Shown here one piece after another: positions 23,088 through 33,373 of a stretch of DNA of 36,498 bases; position 1 is the first letter of the stretch; each line of letters starts with the position of its first letter. This stretch comes from Immundisolibacter sp. (GTDB lineage: Bacteria > Pseudomonadota > Gammaproteobacteria > Immundisolibacterales > Immundisolibacteraceae): the NCBI RefSeq assembly GCF_041601295.1, contig NZ_JBFIII010000014.1, positions 1 to 36,498 of the forward strand, in the 5' to 3' direction. The translations under genes were made by a program, and so were the position numbers. The notes beneath the pieces were generated by a model. It was given only the letters and a program-made list of their open reading frames with translations, had not been told where the DNA came from and did no database searches.

Positions 23088-24368
23088 TCACGCGCCACGA
23101 TGCAGCGGTACGACGTGGCCGGCGCCAGTACGCGATAGGAAAGCCTCCCAGGCCATCAGGGCGGCGTGTTTTTCCTCGATATAGTCGTGCCGGTCGTAGT
23201 GGGTCGCCTGAATGCCGCCAAGGCCGTGGCTCAATAATTGCGCGCGGATGTCCTTGCTCACGCCCACGGCGTTCAGGAGGGTTTCGCACGTTCTGCGGAT
23301 ATCGCGCAGGTCGAATGGCTCGCCGCCCATGGCGGCGGATATTTCGGCTACTCGACCGCCGGGCGTGGCGGTGTCCATGGGTGTGCTGCCAATACAAAAC
23401 AGTTCGGCCGTCCCGCGTAGGCGGGCGCGCTCAGCCAACGAATCTGCCAGTGCGGCGGCCATGGGGCCTAGCGGTAGCAGGTGCTCGCGCGGCGTCCGGC
23501 GCTTGCCCTTGCCATCAAACAATCGAAGAATGCCGTCGTCCCAGTAGTCGGTGACTCTGGCGCGCAGCAACTGCGCCATGCGCTGGCCACCGGCCAGCAA
23601 CGCCAGGCGTAATGCCTGATCGGGCAGTGAGTCGCCCAGCTGCGCCAGATAGGCGCGCAGTTCCTCGCCCGACAAGGTGCGGTTGCCCTTGTTGACCGCA
23701 ATGGCGGGCACGGACTCCACCGGGTTTGCACTGATACCAAACGGAATCAGGTCGGCCGGCAGTTCGGCCGACAGCGGCGCCCGCTTGGCATCATTAAAGG
23801 CGGTGCTCAGGTAACTGCGCAGGATGCCAGCCATGCGGCTTTTGCCGGTCTCCGCCACCGTGCGTACCAACTGCGCCGCTTGCTGCGGAGTGACTTCGCG
23901 CGCCGGCAAGTCGGCAAGGTTGCGGTGTGGGTAGACATGACACCGAAACGCACTCGCCACGGCAGCGGCGCTCTTGGTCTTGCCCTGGCTTGCCAGCCGG
24001 CGCACGTAGGCCTCGCACAGTGCGCGCAGCGTGAAATGTTTGCGTTCCTGCATCTCGCGTTCCTTATCGGCGCGCTGCGCGGCGCGCTCGCGGTCCAGTT
24101 GGCGCGGGTCGGTGCCCTGGTCGAGCATCACCTTGAGCGCATTGGCCTTGGCGCGCGCATCCTCGAGCGTCCAGGCGCTGCAATCGCCTATCGTGCGGCG
24201 GATGGTCTGGCGCTTGAGCTTGCCCTCGAACACAAAGCTCTTGGCGCCGTTGACCGTTACCCGCACGGCCAGACGTGGCGCCTCGGTATCGAACAGAAAC
24301 GCCTGCTGCTTGTCCGGTGGGCAGGTGAAACGACGAATGCGTTCCGGGGTCAGGCGTTGGCGTTGCAT
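23088..24368 (-). CDS. Site-specific tyrosine integrase of the island
   Basis: A 426-residue P4-type integrase. An N-terminal DUF4102-like arm-binding domain (LTPERIRRF, DTEAPRLAVRVTVNGAKSFV) is followed by a core-binding domain around 105-200. The catalytic domain has Arg in LLAGGQRMAQLLR, Lys in FDGKGKRRTP, R-x-x-R-R in DLRDIRRTCETLL, HGLGG and the nucleophilic Tyr in ATHYDRH. The usual His of the H-L-R-R box is Arg/Asp-like here (D-L-R-D-I-R-R), a noteworthy but known variation. It catalyses recombination between the tRNA-Thr 3' sites. The start is close to arm-type motifs at 24383-24463, so the integrase may repress its own gene. Confidence 0.9.
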   Translation of the reverse strand: MQRQRLTPERIRRFTCPPDKQQAFLFDTEAPRLAVRVTVNGAKSFVFEGKLKRQTIRRTIGDCSAWTLEDARAKANALKVMLDQGTDPRQLDRERAAQRADKEREMQERKHFTLRALCEAYVRRLASQGKTKSAAAVASAFRCHVYPHRNLADLPAREVTPQQAAQLVRTVAETGKSRMAGILRSYLSTAFNDAKRAPLSAELPADLIPFGISANPVESVPAIAVNKGNRTLSGEELRAYLAQLGDSLPDQALRLALLAGGQRMAQLLRARVTDYWDDGILRLFDGKGKRRTPREHLLPLGPMAAALADSLAERARLRGTAELFCIGSTPMDTATPGGRVAEISAAMGGEPFDLRDIRRTCETLLNAVGVSKDIRAQLLSHGLGGIQATHYDRHDYIEEKHAALMAWEAFLSRTGAGHVVPLHRGA

Positions 24369-24382
24369 GCGTACCCCGCCGG

Positions 24383-24463
24383 TTGGCTACACGGCCACGC
24401 CCCGATGTCAGCGTGGTGTCAGATTGGCTACACGAAAAACCTATGTAGCCTTCATGTAGCCAA
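24383..24463. promoter_or_regulatory. Integrase arm-type motifs, right end
   Basis: Four copies of a TGTAGCC motif: inverted ttggctaca at 24383-24391 and 24424-24432, and direct atgtagcc at 24443-24450 and atgtagccaa at 24454-24463. They lie between the integrase start and the attachment repeat at 24581. They match the pair at 18438-18458 at the other end. Confidence 0.6.
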
Positions 24464-24580
24464 ATCCTAGCAATTCAGATCAATGCAAGTCAACGCAGGA
24501 AAGTAAGGTATTTACAGGCTTTGTGCGGTTTACCGGGTTTCCGTCAATGCCGATCAATTCCGATAAGTACCCGCATTTTG

Positions 24581-24628
24581 TGATTCGTAATCAGTAGGTC
24601 GGAGGTTCGATTCCTCTCTCCGGCACCA
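24581..24628 (+). repeat. Island attachment site, far end (truncated tRNA-Thr copy)
   Basis: Exact duplicate of 18334-18381, the anticodon stem to CCA of tRNA-Thr. It lacks the 5' half, so it is not a functional tRNA. Confidence 0.93.
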
Positions 24629-24737
24629 CCAGCGGCAGCGCTCCCCTTAAGGGCGGCTCTCGTGATCTGGGAGCGGTCCGGAATTTCAGACCAAGTTACA
24701 CTTCGAAGCCGTCATCTGGTCGCGGAGGTCGTGCTTC

Positions 24738-25277
24738 ATGGCAAACCTCAAATCCTTGCCCGAAAACGCAATCTTGCCTGACCTCATGCGGGCTTACCCG
24801 CGTATTGCGCGGCTGGCCTTGCCATTGGCGCAGGAGATTCTGCGTGGCCCTGGGGAACTCACCCCCGCGCAGCGCGAGTTTCTGTTCGCATTCGGGTCCG
24901 GCCTCAACGCCTGCCACTTCTGCCATGGGGCGCACACCGCGGTGGCGGCGCACCTGGGCGTTCCCAGAATCTCGATCGACGGTGCGCTGGAAGACATCGA
25001 CACCGCGCAAGTCGATGAGCGCTTCAAGGCCCTGCTGCACTACGTCAAGAAGCTCACGCAGACGCCAAGCCGAGTATCCGAGGCGGACGCCGATGCGGTG
25101 CGTGCCGCTGGCTGGAGCGACGACGCGTTGCACGAAGCAGTCATCGTCTGTGCATTGAACAATTTCTTCAATCGCTGGGTGGACGGTTCCGGCGTGGATG
25201 CCGAGCAGTCTTTTCTCGACGCGGCCGGCGCCATGCTGGCTGACAGCGGCTACCTGGCCGGCATGCCTCCAGAATGA
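24738..25277 (+). CDS. AhpD-like peroxidase-related protein
   Basis: A 179-residue all-helical protein with the AhpD-type active site C59-x-x-C62-x3-H66 (LNACHFCHGAH), a second helical repeat, and NNFFNRWVDGSGVD. It belongs to the uncharacterised peroxidase-related/carboxymuconolactone-decarboxylase superfamily. The redox Cys pair is complete, unlike in the CMD-like protein at 4052-4384. It probably acts as a thiol-dependent peroxidase or disulfide reductase in the cytosol. ATG 24738 is preceded by a ggaggt box. It is the first gene outside the island on this side. Confidence 0.8.
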   Translation: MANLKSLPENAILPDLMRAYPRIARLALPLAQEILRGPGELTPAQREFLFAFGSGLNACHFCHGAHTAVAAHLGVPRISIDGALEDIDTAQVDERFKALLHYVKKLTQTPSRVSEADADAVRAAGWSDDALHEAVIVCALNNFFNRWVDGSGVDAEQSFLDAAGAMLADSGYLAGMPPE

Positions 25278-25325
25278 ATAGCCGGTCTCCGTCCGTGTGG
25301 CAGCGCCGCTGGGGCGCGGCATGGG

Positions 25326-25341
25326 GGCCGCAATAGCGGCC
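25326..25341. other. Perfect short hairpin between genes
   Basis: GGCCGC-AATA-GCGGCC, a 6-bp stem with a 4-base loop, 49 bp after the AhpD-like gene. No T-run follows on either strand, so it is not a typical intrinsic terminator. It may slow or protect transcript ends. Confidence 0.4.
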
Positions 25342-25412
25342 AAACATAGGTCTCATGTCCTGGCGATCTTCTTGCCGACGACACTGAATCGACTCAACCC
25401 TGGCAGCTCGCA

Positions 25413-26645
25413 ATGAAGTCCTTGAAGACCTATCTGGTGGGTGGCGCGGTGCGCGATCGCCTGCTTGGCTTGCCGGTGCAGGACCGGGACTACGTGGTGG
25501 TCGGGGCCACGCCAGAGGAAATGCAGCAGGCCGGCTTCAAGCAGGTGGGCGCGGACTTTCCGGTGTTTCTGCACCCGGTGAGTGGCGAGCAGTACGCCCT
25601 GGCCCGCACCGAGCGCAAAACCGGGCGTGGCTACCATGGGTTTGCGGTGAGCTTCTCGCCGCAGGTGACGCTGGAACAAGATCTGCAGCGGCGCGATCTC
25701 ACCATAAACGCCATGGCCGAGGACGCCGCTGGCCAGGTCATTGATCCGTACGGCGGCCAGGCCGACCTGGCGGCCGGTCGTCTGCGCCATGTGTCACCAG
25801 CGTTTGCCGAAGATCCGGTGCGCATCCTGCGCGTGGCGCGCTTTGCGGCGCGCTTTCACGGTCTGGGTTTTGTCTTGGCGCGCGAAACATTGGCCCTGAT
25901 GGGACAAATGGTCGATGCCGGGGAGGTCGACGCGCTGGTGCCCGAGCGGGTGTGGCAGGAGTTCGAGCGCGCCCTGCGCGAGCCCGACCCGCAGCGTTTT
26001 GTCAGCGTGCTGCGCGATTGTGGCGCCCTGGCGCGGGTGTTGCCGGAACTGGACCAACTGTTCGGTGTGCCACAACCGGCCGGGCCACACCCGGAAATCG
26101 ACACCGGCGTGCACGTTCTGATGGTGCTGGAACAGGCGGCGTGCCTGTGCGATGACCCGCAGGCGCGCTTTGCCGCCCTGATGCATGATCTGGGCAAGGG
26201 CACCACGCCGCCGGCCAAGTGGCCCACTCACCACGGCCACGAAGCCCGCGGCGTGGTCCTGCTCAAAGGGCTGTGCGCGCGTCTGAAGGTTCCAGTGGCC
26301 TATCGCGAGCTGGCGCTGGCCGTGGCCCGCGACCACGGTCGCGCCCACCGGGCCTTGGAACTGCGCCCAGACACGCTGCTGGACGTGATCGAACGCAGCG
26401 ACGCGCTGCGTCGGCCGCAGCGCTTTGCACAGTTTCTGCGGGCCTGCGAAGCGGACCATCGCGGCCGTACTGGCTTCGAGCAGGCGCCCTACCCGCAAGC
26501 GCAGCGCCTGCAGCTGGCGTTGGAGGCGGCCCGTGGCGTGGACGTGGCTTCCCTGGCGCAACAGGGCTTGACGGGCGAGGCGATGCGCGACGCCTTGCGA
26601 GCGGCTCGTACGCAGGCCATTGCCAGTGCGCTACCGACCGCATGA
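25413..26645 (+). CDS. cca: CCA tRNA nucleotidyltransferase, multifunctional
   Basis: A 410-residue enzyme with the nucleotidyltransferase core (YLVGGAVRDRLLGLPVQDRD, including GGxVRD and the DxD metal site). It also has RRDLTINAMAED, the EDPVRILRVARFAARF helix, and a C-terminal HD domain (FAALMHDLGKGTTP, HGHEARGV). It adds or repairs CCA at tRNA 3' ends; the HD part gives phosphatase and phosphodiesterase activity in the gammaproteobacterial type. Its stop overlaps the start of the next gene as ATGA. It stands next to an island in a tRNA gene, but this is a housekeeping gene. Confidence 0.95.
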   Translation: MKSLKTYLVGGAVRDRLLGLPVQDRDYVVVGATPEEMQQAGFKQVGADFPVFLHPVSGEQYALARTERKTGRGYHGFAVSFSPQVTLEQDLQRRDLTINAMAEDAAGQVIDPYGGQADLAAGRLRHVSPAFAEDPVRILRVARFAARFHGLGFVLARETLALMGQMVDAGEVDALVPERVWQEFERALREPDPQRFVSVLRDCGALARVLPELDQLFGVPQPAGPHPEIDTGVHVLMVLEQAACLCDDPQARFAALMHDLGKGTTPPAKWPTHHGHEARGVVLLKGLCARLKVPVAYRELALAVARDHGRAHRALELRPDTLLDVIERSDALRRPQRFAQFLRACEADHRGRTGFEQAPYPQAQRLQLALEAARGVDVASLAQQGLTGEAMRDALRAARTQAIASALPTA

Positions 26646-27721
26646 ATACCGACCCTGAGCCGGTGGTTGTCAGCGCCGAGCCCGCGCCGCCCAAGGGCCG
26701 CGGCACCGGGCGTAACCCGACGCCGCGCTATGCCAGGCAGTCGCGCGAGTCCGAGCCGTCCCACGACGAACCCAGTCACCCACGTACCGTGGTCAGCATT
26801 GATGCCACGCGCAGCGTGCTGTCGCGCAATGACTCGCCGGACCTGCCGTTCGGGCAGTCGCTCAATCCTTACCGTGGCTGTGAACATGGCTGCATCTACT
26901 GTTTTGCGCGGCCGAGCCATGCCTATCTCGACTTGTCACCGGGACTCGATTTCGAGACGCGCATCCTGGCCAAGCCGGCCGCGGCCGAGCTACTTGTCGA
27001 CGCGCTGCGCCGTCCCGATTACCGCTGTGAGGTGTTGGCCATGGGCACCAACACCGATCCGTATCAGCCGGCGGAGCGTGATTGGCGCATCACCCGAAGC
27101 GTGTTGGAAGTGTTACTGGACTGCCGCCATCCGGTAGCTATCGTCACCAAATCGGCGCGCATCTGTCGTGATCTTGACCTGCTTGGCGAACTCGCCCGAC
27201 ATGAGCTGGTAAGCGTATTTGTGTCCATCACCACCCAGGACAACGATATTGCGCGCACGCTCGAGCCGCGCGCGGCTGCCCCGGCGGCGCGTTTGAAGGC
27301 CATCGCCAGATTGACACAGGCCGGTGTGCCCACGGGGGTGCTGGTATCGCCTATCGTGCCGGCGCTTACCGATCATGAGCTCGAACACATCTTGCAGGCA
27401 GCCTACGATGCGGGCGCCCGGTTCGCCGGTTTTAGTCTGCTGCGTTTGCCGGGCGAAGTGGCGGCGCTGTTCGAGGATTGGCTGGTCCAGCATCACCCGC
27501 TGCGCGCTAGCCGGGTGATGCACGCGGTACGCGCAACCTGGCGCGGCGAGGTGAGCAGTAGCGCTTTTGGCGCGCGTATGCGCGGACACGGGCCGTACGC
27601 CAAGCTGATCGCCCAACGTTTTGCGCTGGCCAGCCGTCGGTTGGCCATGAGCGGTGCGCCGCGGCTCGTCACGCGGCGGTTTCGCCCGCCGGCCGGGGGC
27701 CAGCTTGGACTGGGGGTGTGA
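26642..27721 (+). CDS. PA0069-type radical SAM protein
   Basis: A 359-residue protein. ATG 26642 overlaps the cca stop by four bases and is preferred over the much longer frame that runs inside cca. Radical SAM cluster C80-x3-C84-x2-C87 (RGCEHGCIYCFAR), followed by MGTNTDPYQPAER and SVSITTQDND-like segments (VFVSITTQDNDIARTLEPR) typical of the SplB-like/PA0069 family. The N-terminal 50 residues are a basic, proline-rich leader (PPKGRGTGRNPTPRY) also found in this family. It uses a 4Fe-4S cluster and SAM; its substrate is not established. Confidence 0.88.
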   Translation: MNTDPEPVVVSAEPAPPKGRGTGRNPTPRYARQSRESEPSHDEPSHPRTVVSIDATRSVLSRNDSPDLPFGQSLNPYRGCEHGCIYCFARPSHAYLDLSPGLDFETRILAKPAAAELLVDALRRPDYRCEVLAMGTNTDPYQPAERDWRITRSVLEVLLDCRHPVAIVTKSARICRDLDLLGELARHELVSVFVSITTQDNDIARTLEPRAAAPAARLKAIARLTQAGVPTGVLVSPIVPALTDHELEHILQAAYDAGARFAGFSLLRLPGEVAALFEDWLVQHHPLRASRVMHAVRATWRGEVSSSAFGARMRGHGPYAKLIAQRFALASRRLAMSGAPRLVTRRFRPPAGGQLGLGV

Positions 27722-27730
27722 GTCGGGAGA

Positions 27731-27807
27731 TGGTGGGCCCTGCGGGACTCGAACCCGCAACCTACGGATTATGAGTCCGCTGCTCTAACCAATTGAGCTA
27801 AAGGCCC
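27731..27807 (-). tRNA. tRNA with CAT anticodon, probably tRNA-Ile2 (lysidine type)
   Basis: A 77-nt cloverleaf with encoded CCA (tgg at 27731-27733). The acceptor is gggcctt, the D-arm agctcaattggttagagc, the anticodon stem-loop cggactcataatccg with anticodon CAT, and the T-arm cgggttcgagtcccg. Acceptor and D-arm resemble ileX/ileY-type tRNA-Ile2 genes that often lie near rpoD in gammaproteobacteria. Elongator tRNA-Met is the alternative because both have CAT. Confidence 0.85.
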
Positions 27808-27873
27808 TCTTCAATACGAACGGTCCTCAAAAAACGCGTTCCCCCGCACGGGCGGTGACGCCGACGATCGTTC

Positions 27874-29730
<1,857 letters not shown>

Positions 29731-29781
29731 GGGATACCTCGACGCGAATTGGGCGAAACCAGTGATAGTACTTCAAGTGGT

Positions 29782-31527
29782 CTATATCGGGTTAGTTCGA
29801 CGGCGATTCAAGCTCGCGAGTTCCTGTGTTCGTTCCAGCACTTCAGCCCGCTGAGCCGAGTCCATCTGGCTAGGTGTTGTGCCGTGCAGCAATTCGGCCA
29901 GGCGGTCGTTTTTCACCTGTGGGGCAAAGCGTGAGACCAGATCCCGCATTTCGCGCTCGGCGATGGCGGCGTCGGGCACCAGCTCATTACTGGAGAGTAC
30001 CCGGGAAAGCGTCGCGCCGTCCTCGCTGTCGCGCCACTGTTCCAGCAGGTGGTCCAATCGCGGTTGTGGCAAGCCGCGGATCGTCGCCACCAGGCGTAGC
30101 AAAAAGTCGACGCCGGGCTCGCGCACGCTGACCAGTGCCGCAAGCTCATCAACCTTGGATGCCAGCTGCGGATGATGCGCCAACAACAGTACGGCACGCT
30201 GTACCAAGGACGGACGGCGCCCGCTGGCCGAGGTCCGTATTGGTCGGGCTGGAGCCACCGCACGGCCGAACGGCCGGCCAGTGAGTTTGCCGATTTCGTC
30301 GCCGAGTAGCTCGCGATACGTGCCGCTGGGCAGTTTTGCGAGCATGGGCTTGGCCAAGGCGCTGAGGCGGGCGCGGCCTTCTATGCTGGTGATATCCACT
30401 TCGGCGAGCAGCCGATCGACCAGATGCCGGGACGCGGGTGTCGCGCCGGCAGTCAGCTCCAGGAAGGCCTCGCGCCCGATACGGCGCACCAACGAGTCCG
30501 GGTCTTCGCCATCCGGCAGAAACAGCAGGCGCAAGTCGCGTCCGTCGGCCAACTCGGGGAAGGCGTTGTCGAGGGCTCGCTCGGCGGCCCGCCGGCCGGC
30601 GTTGTCTCCATCGAAACACAGCACCAGGCGTGAGCTGACCCGAAACGCAGCCCGCAGGTGTTCGGTCGTCAGCGCTGTCCCGAGCACGGCCACCGCGTTA
30701 TCGACGCCGTGTTGGGCCAGCATGACCACGTCCATGTAGCCTTCGACCACGATCAGGGTGTCCGGGTTGCGGGCGTGGCGCAGTACGTTGGGCAGGCCAT
30801 ACAGTTCCCGGCCCTTGTGAAACACCGGTGTTTCCGGGGAATTCAGGTACTTCGGTTCACCCTCGCCGAGGATGCGCCCACCAAAGCCCAGTACCCTGCC
30901 GCGGCGGTCTTCGATAGGAAACATCACCCGCCCGCGAAAACGGTCATAACCCGGTTCCTTATCGCCAGTCAGAAGCCCAGCCTGGCGCAGCAGATCGCCG
31001 CTGAACTGCTCGCCAAGAGCACGCCGCAGGTTGTCCCATTCGTCAGCAGCAAACCCCAGGTGAAAACGCGCGGCGGTGCTGCCGTCGAGCCCGCGATCCT
31101 TGAGGTATCCCTTGGCGTCGGCGGCCGCCGGGTGTTGGCGTAACTGCTTTTGGTAGAAGCTGCTGGCCGCGCGCAGCGCGTCATACAGGCCGGTGACAGG
31201 TGGTCCCGTGTCGGTGCTGTCCATGGCTTGTTGTGGCAATGCCATCCCCAGACGCTGCGCCAGGTCAGCGACTGCCTCGGGGAACTCCAGCCGGTCCAGG
31301 GCCATCAGAAAGCCGATCGCCGAGCCATGGGCGCCGCAACCGAAGCAGTGATAGAACTGTTTTTGCGGGCTGACCGTGAAGGATGGAGTTTTTTCTTCGT
31401 GAAACGGGCAGCGGCCGACCAGCTCGCGCCCGCCGCGCTTGAGCGGTACGCGGCCGCCGACCACATCGACGATGTCGGTGCGCGCCAGGACCGCGTCGAT
31501 GAAGTCCTCTGGTATGCGTCCGCTCAT
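29782..31527 (-). CDS. dnaG: DNA primase
   Basis: A 581-residue protein; the start is chosen at MSGRIPEDFI (31527), four codons inside the longest frame. The zinc domain has C40-x2-H43 (CPFHEEKTPSF) and C61-x2-C64 (FGCGAHG). The catalytic core has the TOPRIM motifs VVEGYMDVVMLAQ and CFDGDNAGRRAAE. The C-terminal helicase-binding domain covers the last ~140 residues. It makes replication primers. The expected upstream gene rpsU is absent; a catabolic operon lies 94 bp upstream instead. Confidence 0.96.
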   Translation of the reverse strand: MSGRIPEDFIDAVLARTDIVDVVGGRVPLKRGGRELVGRCPFHEEKTPSFTVSPQKQFYHCFGCGAHGSAIGFLMALDRLEFPEAVADLAQRLGMALPQQAMDSTDTGPPVTGLYDALRAASSFYQKQLRQHPAAADAKGYLKDRGLDGSTAARFHLGFAADEWDNLRRALGEQFSGDLLRQAGLLTGDKEPGYDRFRGRVMFPIEDRRGRVLGFGGRILGEGEPKYLNSPETPVFHKGRELYGLPNVLRHARNPDTLIVVEGYMDVVMLAQHGVDNAVAVLGTALTTEHLRAAFRVSSRLVLCFDGDNAGRRAAERALDNAFPELADGRDLRLLFLPDGEDPDSLVRRIGREAFLELTAGATPASRHLVDRLLAEVDITSIEGRARLSALAKPMLAKLPSGTYRELLGDEIGKLTGRPFGRAVAPARPIRTSASGRRPSLVQRAVLLLAHHPQLASKVDELAALVSVREPGVDFLLRLVATIRGLPQPRLDHLLEQWRDSEDGATLSRVLSSNELVPDAAIAEREMRDLVSRFAPQVKNDRLAELLHGTTPSQMDSAQRAEVLERTQELASLNRRRTNPI

Positions 31528-31559
31528 GGTGCCCACCATAGCGCCGGTCGATGGGCTGG

Positions 31560-31587
31560 AAAAGTCCTGGCCGCGGCTACCACCAGG
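31560..31587 (-). terminator. Weak candidate terminator after the Rieske operon
   Basis: On the minus strand CCTGG and CCAGG (five pairs, 12-base loop) are followed by ACTTTT. It lies between the Rieske beta subunit and dnaG. The stem is short and the T-run has only four bases, so read-through is likely. Confidence 0.3.
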
Positions 31588-31621
31588 GCAACCGAGGCCG
31601 GGGCTGGCTGCGGGTGCCGCC

Positions 31622-32098
31622 TCAGATGGGGTAAACGATATAGCGAGGCGCGACGTTGGTGTCCATCACGGCGCGTCGGGATTTGAACTTGGCGCCGCTG
31701 CCATTGAGTTTGATTTCGTCCACGTAACGACCCGACACCAGGATGCCGGTGCTGCCTTGCGAGTCGGTATAGAAGACGGTGAAGTTGCTGACGGTCTCGT
31801 AAAGGTCGGCACCCTTGGCTGTGCAGCCGATGCGCTGCACGAAATGGCGCGTCTGATAGTCCTCGAACGTGCCAGCCCATACCTTGGTCACATAGGTTAC
31901 GCGGTCTTCGAGGCGCTCGTGACAGTCGTCCATCATCAGCGCCAGGGGCAGGCCGGCGTCCTCGTTCTCGGCAGCGATGCAGATATACGAGCCGTCACCG
32001 GCAAAGGTGTCCAGCCAGCCGGACATGTTCTTGCCGTCAAGCGCGGCGATGTAATCGATCTGCAGCGCGTCGATTTGCTGCAATACGTCCTGGGTCAT
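31622..32098 (-). CDS. Ring-hydroxylating dioxygenase beta subunit
   Basis: 158 residues from ATG 32098, which follows a GGAGAG box at the end of the alpha gene; the longer frame is an upstream overlap. The NTF2-like fold is recognisable by IDYIAALDGKNMSGWLDTFA, the mid-protein LEDRVTYVTKVW and the C-terminal ILVSGRYVDEIK. Small subunits give structural support to the alpha3-beta3 oxygenase. The TGA of the alpha gene is five bases upstream of this start, so the pair is translationally coupled. The last gene of the operon before dnaG. Confidence 0.85.
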   Translation of the reverse strand: MTQDVLQQIDALQIDYIAALDGKNMSGWLDTFAGDGSYICIAAENEDAGLPLALMMDDCHERLEDRVTYVTKVWAGTFEDYQTRHFVQRIGCTAKGADLYETVSNFTVFYTDSQGSTGILVSGRYVDEIKLNGSGAKFKSRRAVMDTNVAPRYIVYPI

Positions 32099-32103
32099 GG
32101 TTA

Positions 32104-33291
32104 TCAGCTCTCCTCGCGTACAAAGCCCATGACGCGCCGGTAATAGTCCCATTTGGGCAGGTTGCCGGCCTCGTCGTTCTGTTTGAAATCAAACCACATT
32201 CCGTGTTCCTGCTTGACGCCTTTCTGGAATACGGCGTTACCTGGCGTGCGGTTACCTTGCTGCACGCGCAGGAAAATGGACGCATCCTCCATCGATACCA
32301 TGCCGCAGGGGCCGAGCATATTAGACGACTGGCGCAGGCGGTGACGCACCATGTCCGCGTCGTCGTCGGCGTGCGAGAAGTACGCGTAGTGCACCTCGGT
32401 CTTGAGCAGCGAGCGGGCGATTGCAAAGCGCACGTTGATCATGTCCAGGTGCTTGGTCATTACCGTAAGCGGGTTCAGGCTGACGATCACCGAGCCCTTG
32501 GAGGTGTGCGAGCCCTTGAATGCGACCAGCGACGGGTCTTTCAGGAAGTCAGGGTTGGATGGCACCTTCAGTTCCGACTCGAAGGCTATATGCCCGTTCT
32601 CGGTGGCGTACTGCGAGCCCTGGCCGCCCTGCCAGTTCAGCATCTTGAAGGCCAGGTGCAGCAGTGGTGCATGGTAGCCGTCGTTGTCGACGTAGGCCTT
32701 CCAGTTGCAGTCGTAGCTGACCTTCTGATATCCGAGCAGACGCAGGCGACCGTCCCCGCCCAGCAGTTTCATCAGCGGCTCACGTGTACGGCCAAGCCAG
32801 CTGTCGATGTCCGGCGTGTCGTCGTGAACGGTGGCGAAGATCAGGCCGCCGACCTCGGCGCTGCGCACCTGCGCCAGGCCCGAGCTTTCCATGGTGAAGC
32901 TCGGCGAGAAATCTTCCTTGCCCGGGCAGCCACGCAGCACCCCGGTGTTGTCGAACAACCAGCGGTGGTAGGGGCACTCGAACTCGGACTTGTTGCCGCG
33001 GTTGTTGGTTTCGAGCAGCGTGCCGCGGTGCGCACAGGCGTTGTAGAAGACCCGTACCTGTCCGTCCTGGCCATGCACGATCAGCAGCGGGCGCTCGCCA
33101 AGGTGGAAGGTTTTGTAGTCGCCAACGTTCGGAATTTCGCCGTTGTGTGCCACCGGGTGCCATTCGGGGCCATAAAAGATGCGTTCCAGCTCCAGCCGGA
33201 AAATGTCTTCCCGGTCGAAGATCTCTTTCGGAATCTCGTTGATCTTGGCTGGCCAGCGAACTGGCGAGCCGAATACAGTAGGGGCATTCAT
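32104..33291 (-). CDS. Rieske ring-hydroxylating dioxygenase, alpha subunit
   Basis: A 395-residue protein (ATG 33291, the first methionine with family-like sequence after it). Rieske ligands C86-x-H88 (CAHRGTL) and C106-x2-H109 (CPYHRW; Arg follows the His where Gly is usual). Iron site in VDNDGYHAPLLH with bridging D204, H207 and H212. It is clearly different from the benzoate-type paralogues at 4532 and 34428 and shorter by about 45-50 residues. It probably dihydroxylates an aromatic ring, working with the beta subunit at 31622 and the dihydrodiol dehydrogenase at 33374. No ferredoxin or reductase is nearby. The substrate is unknown. Confidence 0.92.
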   Translation of the reverse strand: MNAPTVFGSPVRWPAKINEIPKEIFDREDIFRLELERIFYGPEWHPVAHNGEIPNVGDYKTFHLGERPLLIVHGQDGQVRVFYNACAHRGTLLETNNRGNKSEFECPYHRWLFDNTGVLRGCPGKEDFSPSFTMESSGLAQVRSAEVGGLIFATVHDDTPDIDSWLGRTREPLMKLLGGDGRLRLLGYQKVSYDCNWKAYVDNDGYHAPLLHLAFKMLNWQGGQGSQYATENGHIAFESELKVPSNPDFLKDPSLVAFKGSHTSKGSVIVSLNPLTVMTKHLDMINVRFAIARSLLKTEVHYAYFSHADDDADMVRHRLRQSSNMLGPCGMVSMEDASIFLRVQQGNRTPGNAVFQKGVKQEHGMWFDFKQNDEAGNLPKWDYYRRVMGFVREES

Positions 33292-33373
33292 GGCGGCACT
33301 CTTCGGATTGCGGGCTTGGCCTTGCCGAATGATTGTATACGCCGGTGCTCCGGAGGAGCGGGCGCGCGATTTT

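Noticed and set aside
24581..24628. A second tRNA-Thr gene
   Set aside because: Only the 3' 48 bases are present, without D-arm or 5' acceptor strand. It is the attachment-site duplicate.
26219..26641. Upstream extension of the radical SAM gene by 141 codons
   Set aside because: It lies inside cca in another frame, is Arg/Pro/Gly-rich, and the ATG at 26642 is coupled to the cca stop.
27808..27873. Intrinsic terminator after rpoD
   Set aside because: A small ccgc/gcgg hairpin and a T6 run exist on the minus strand, but they are separated by about nine bases, too far for a standard terminator.
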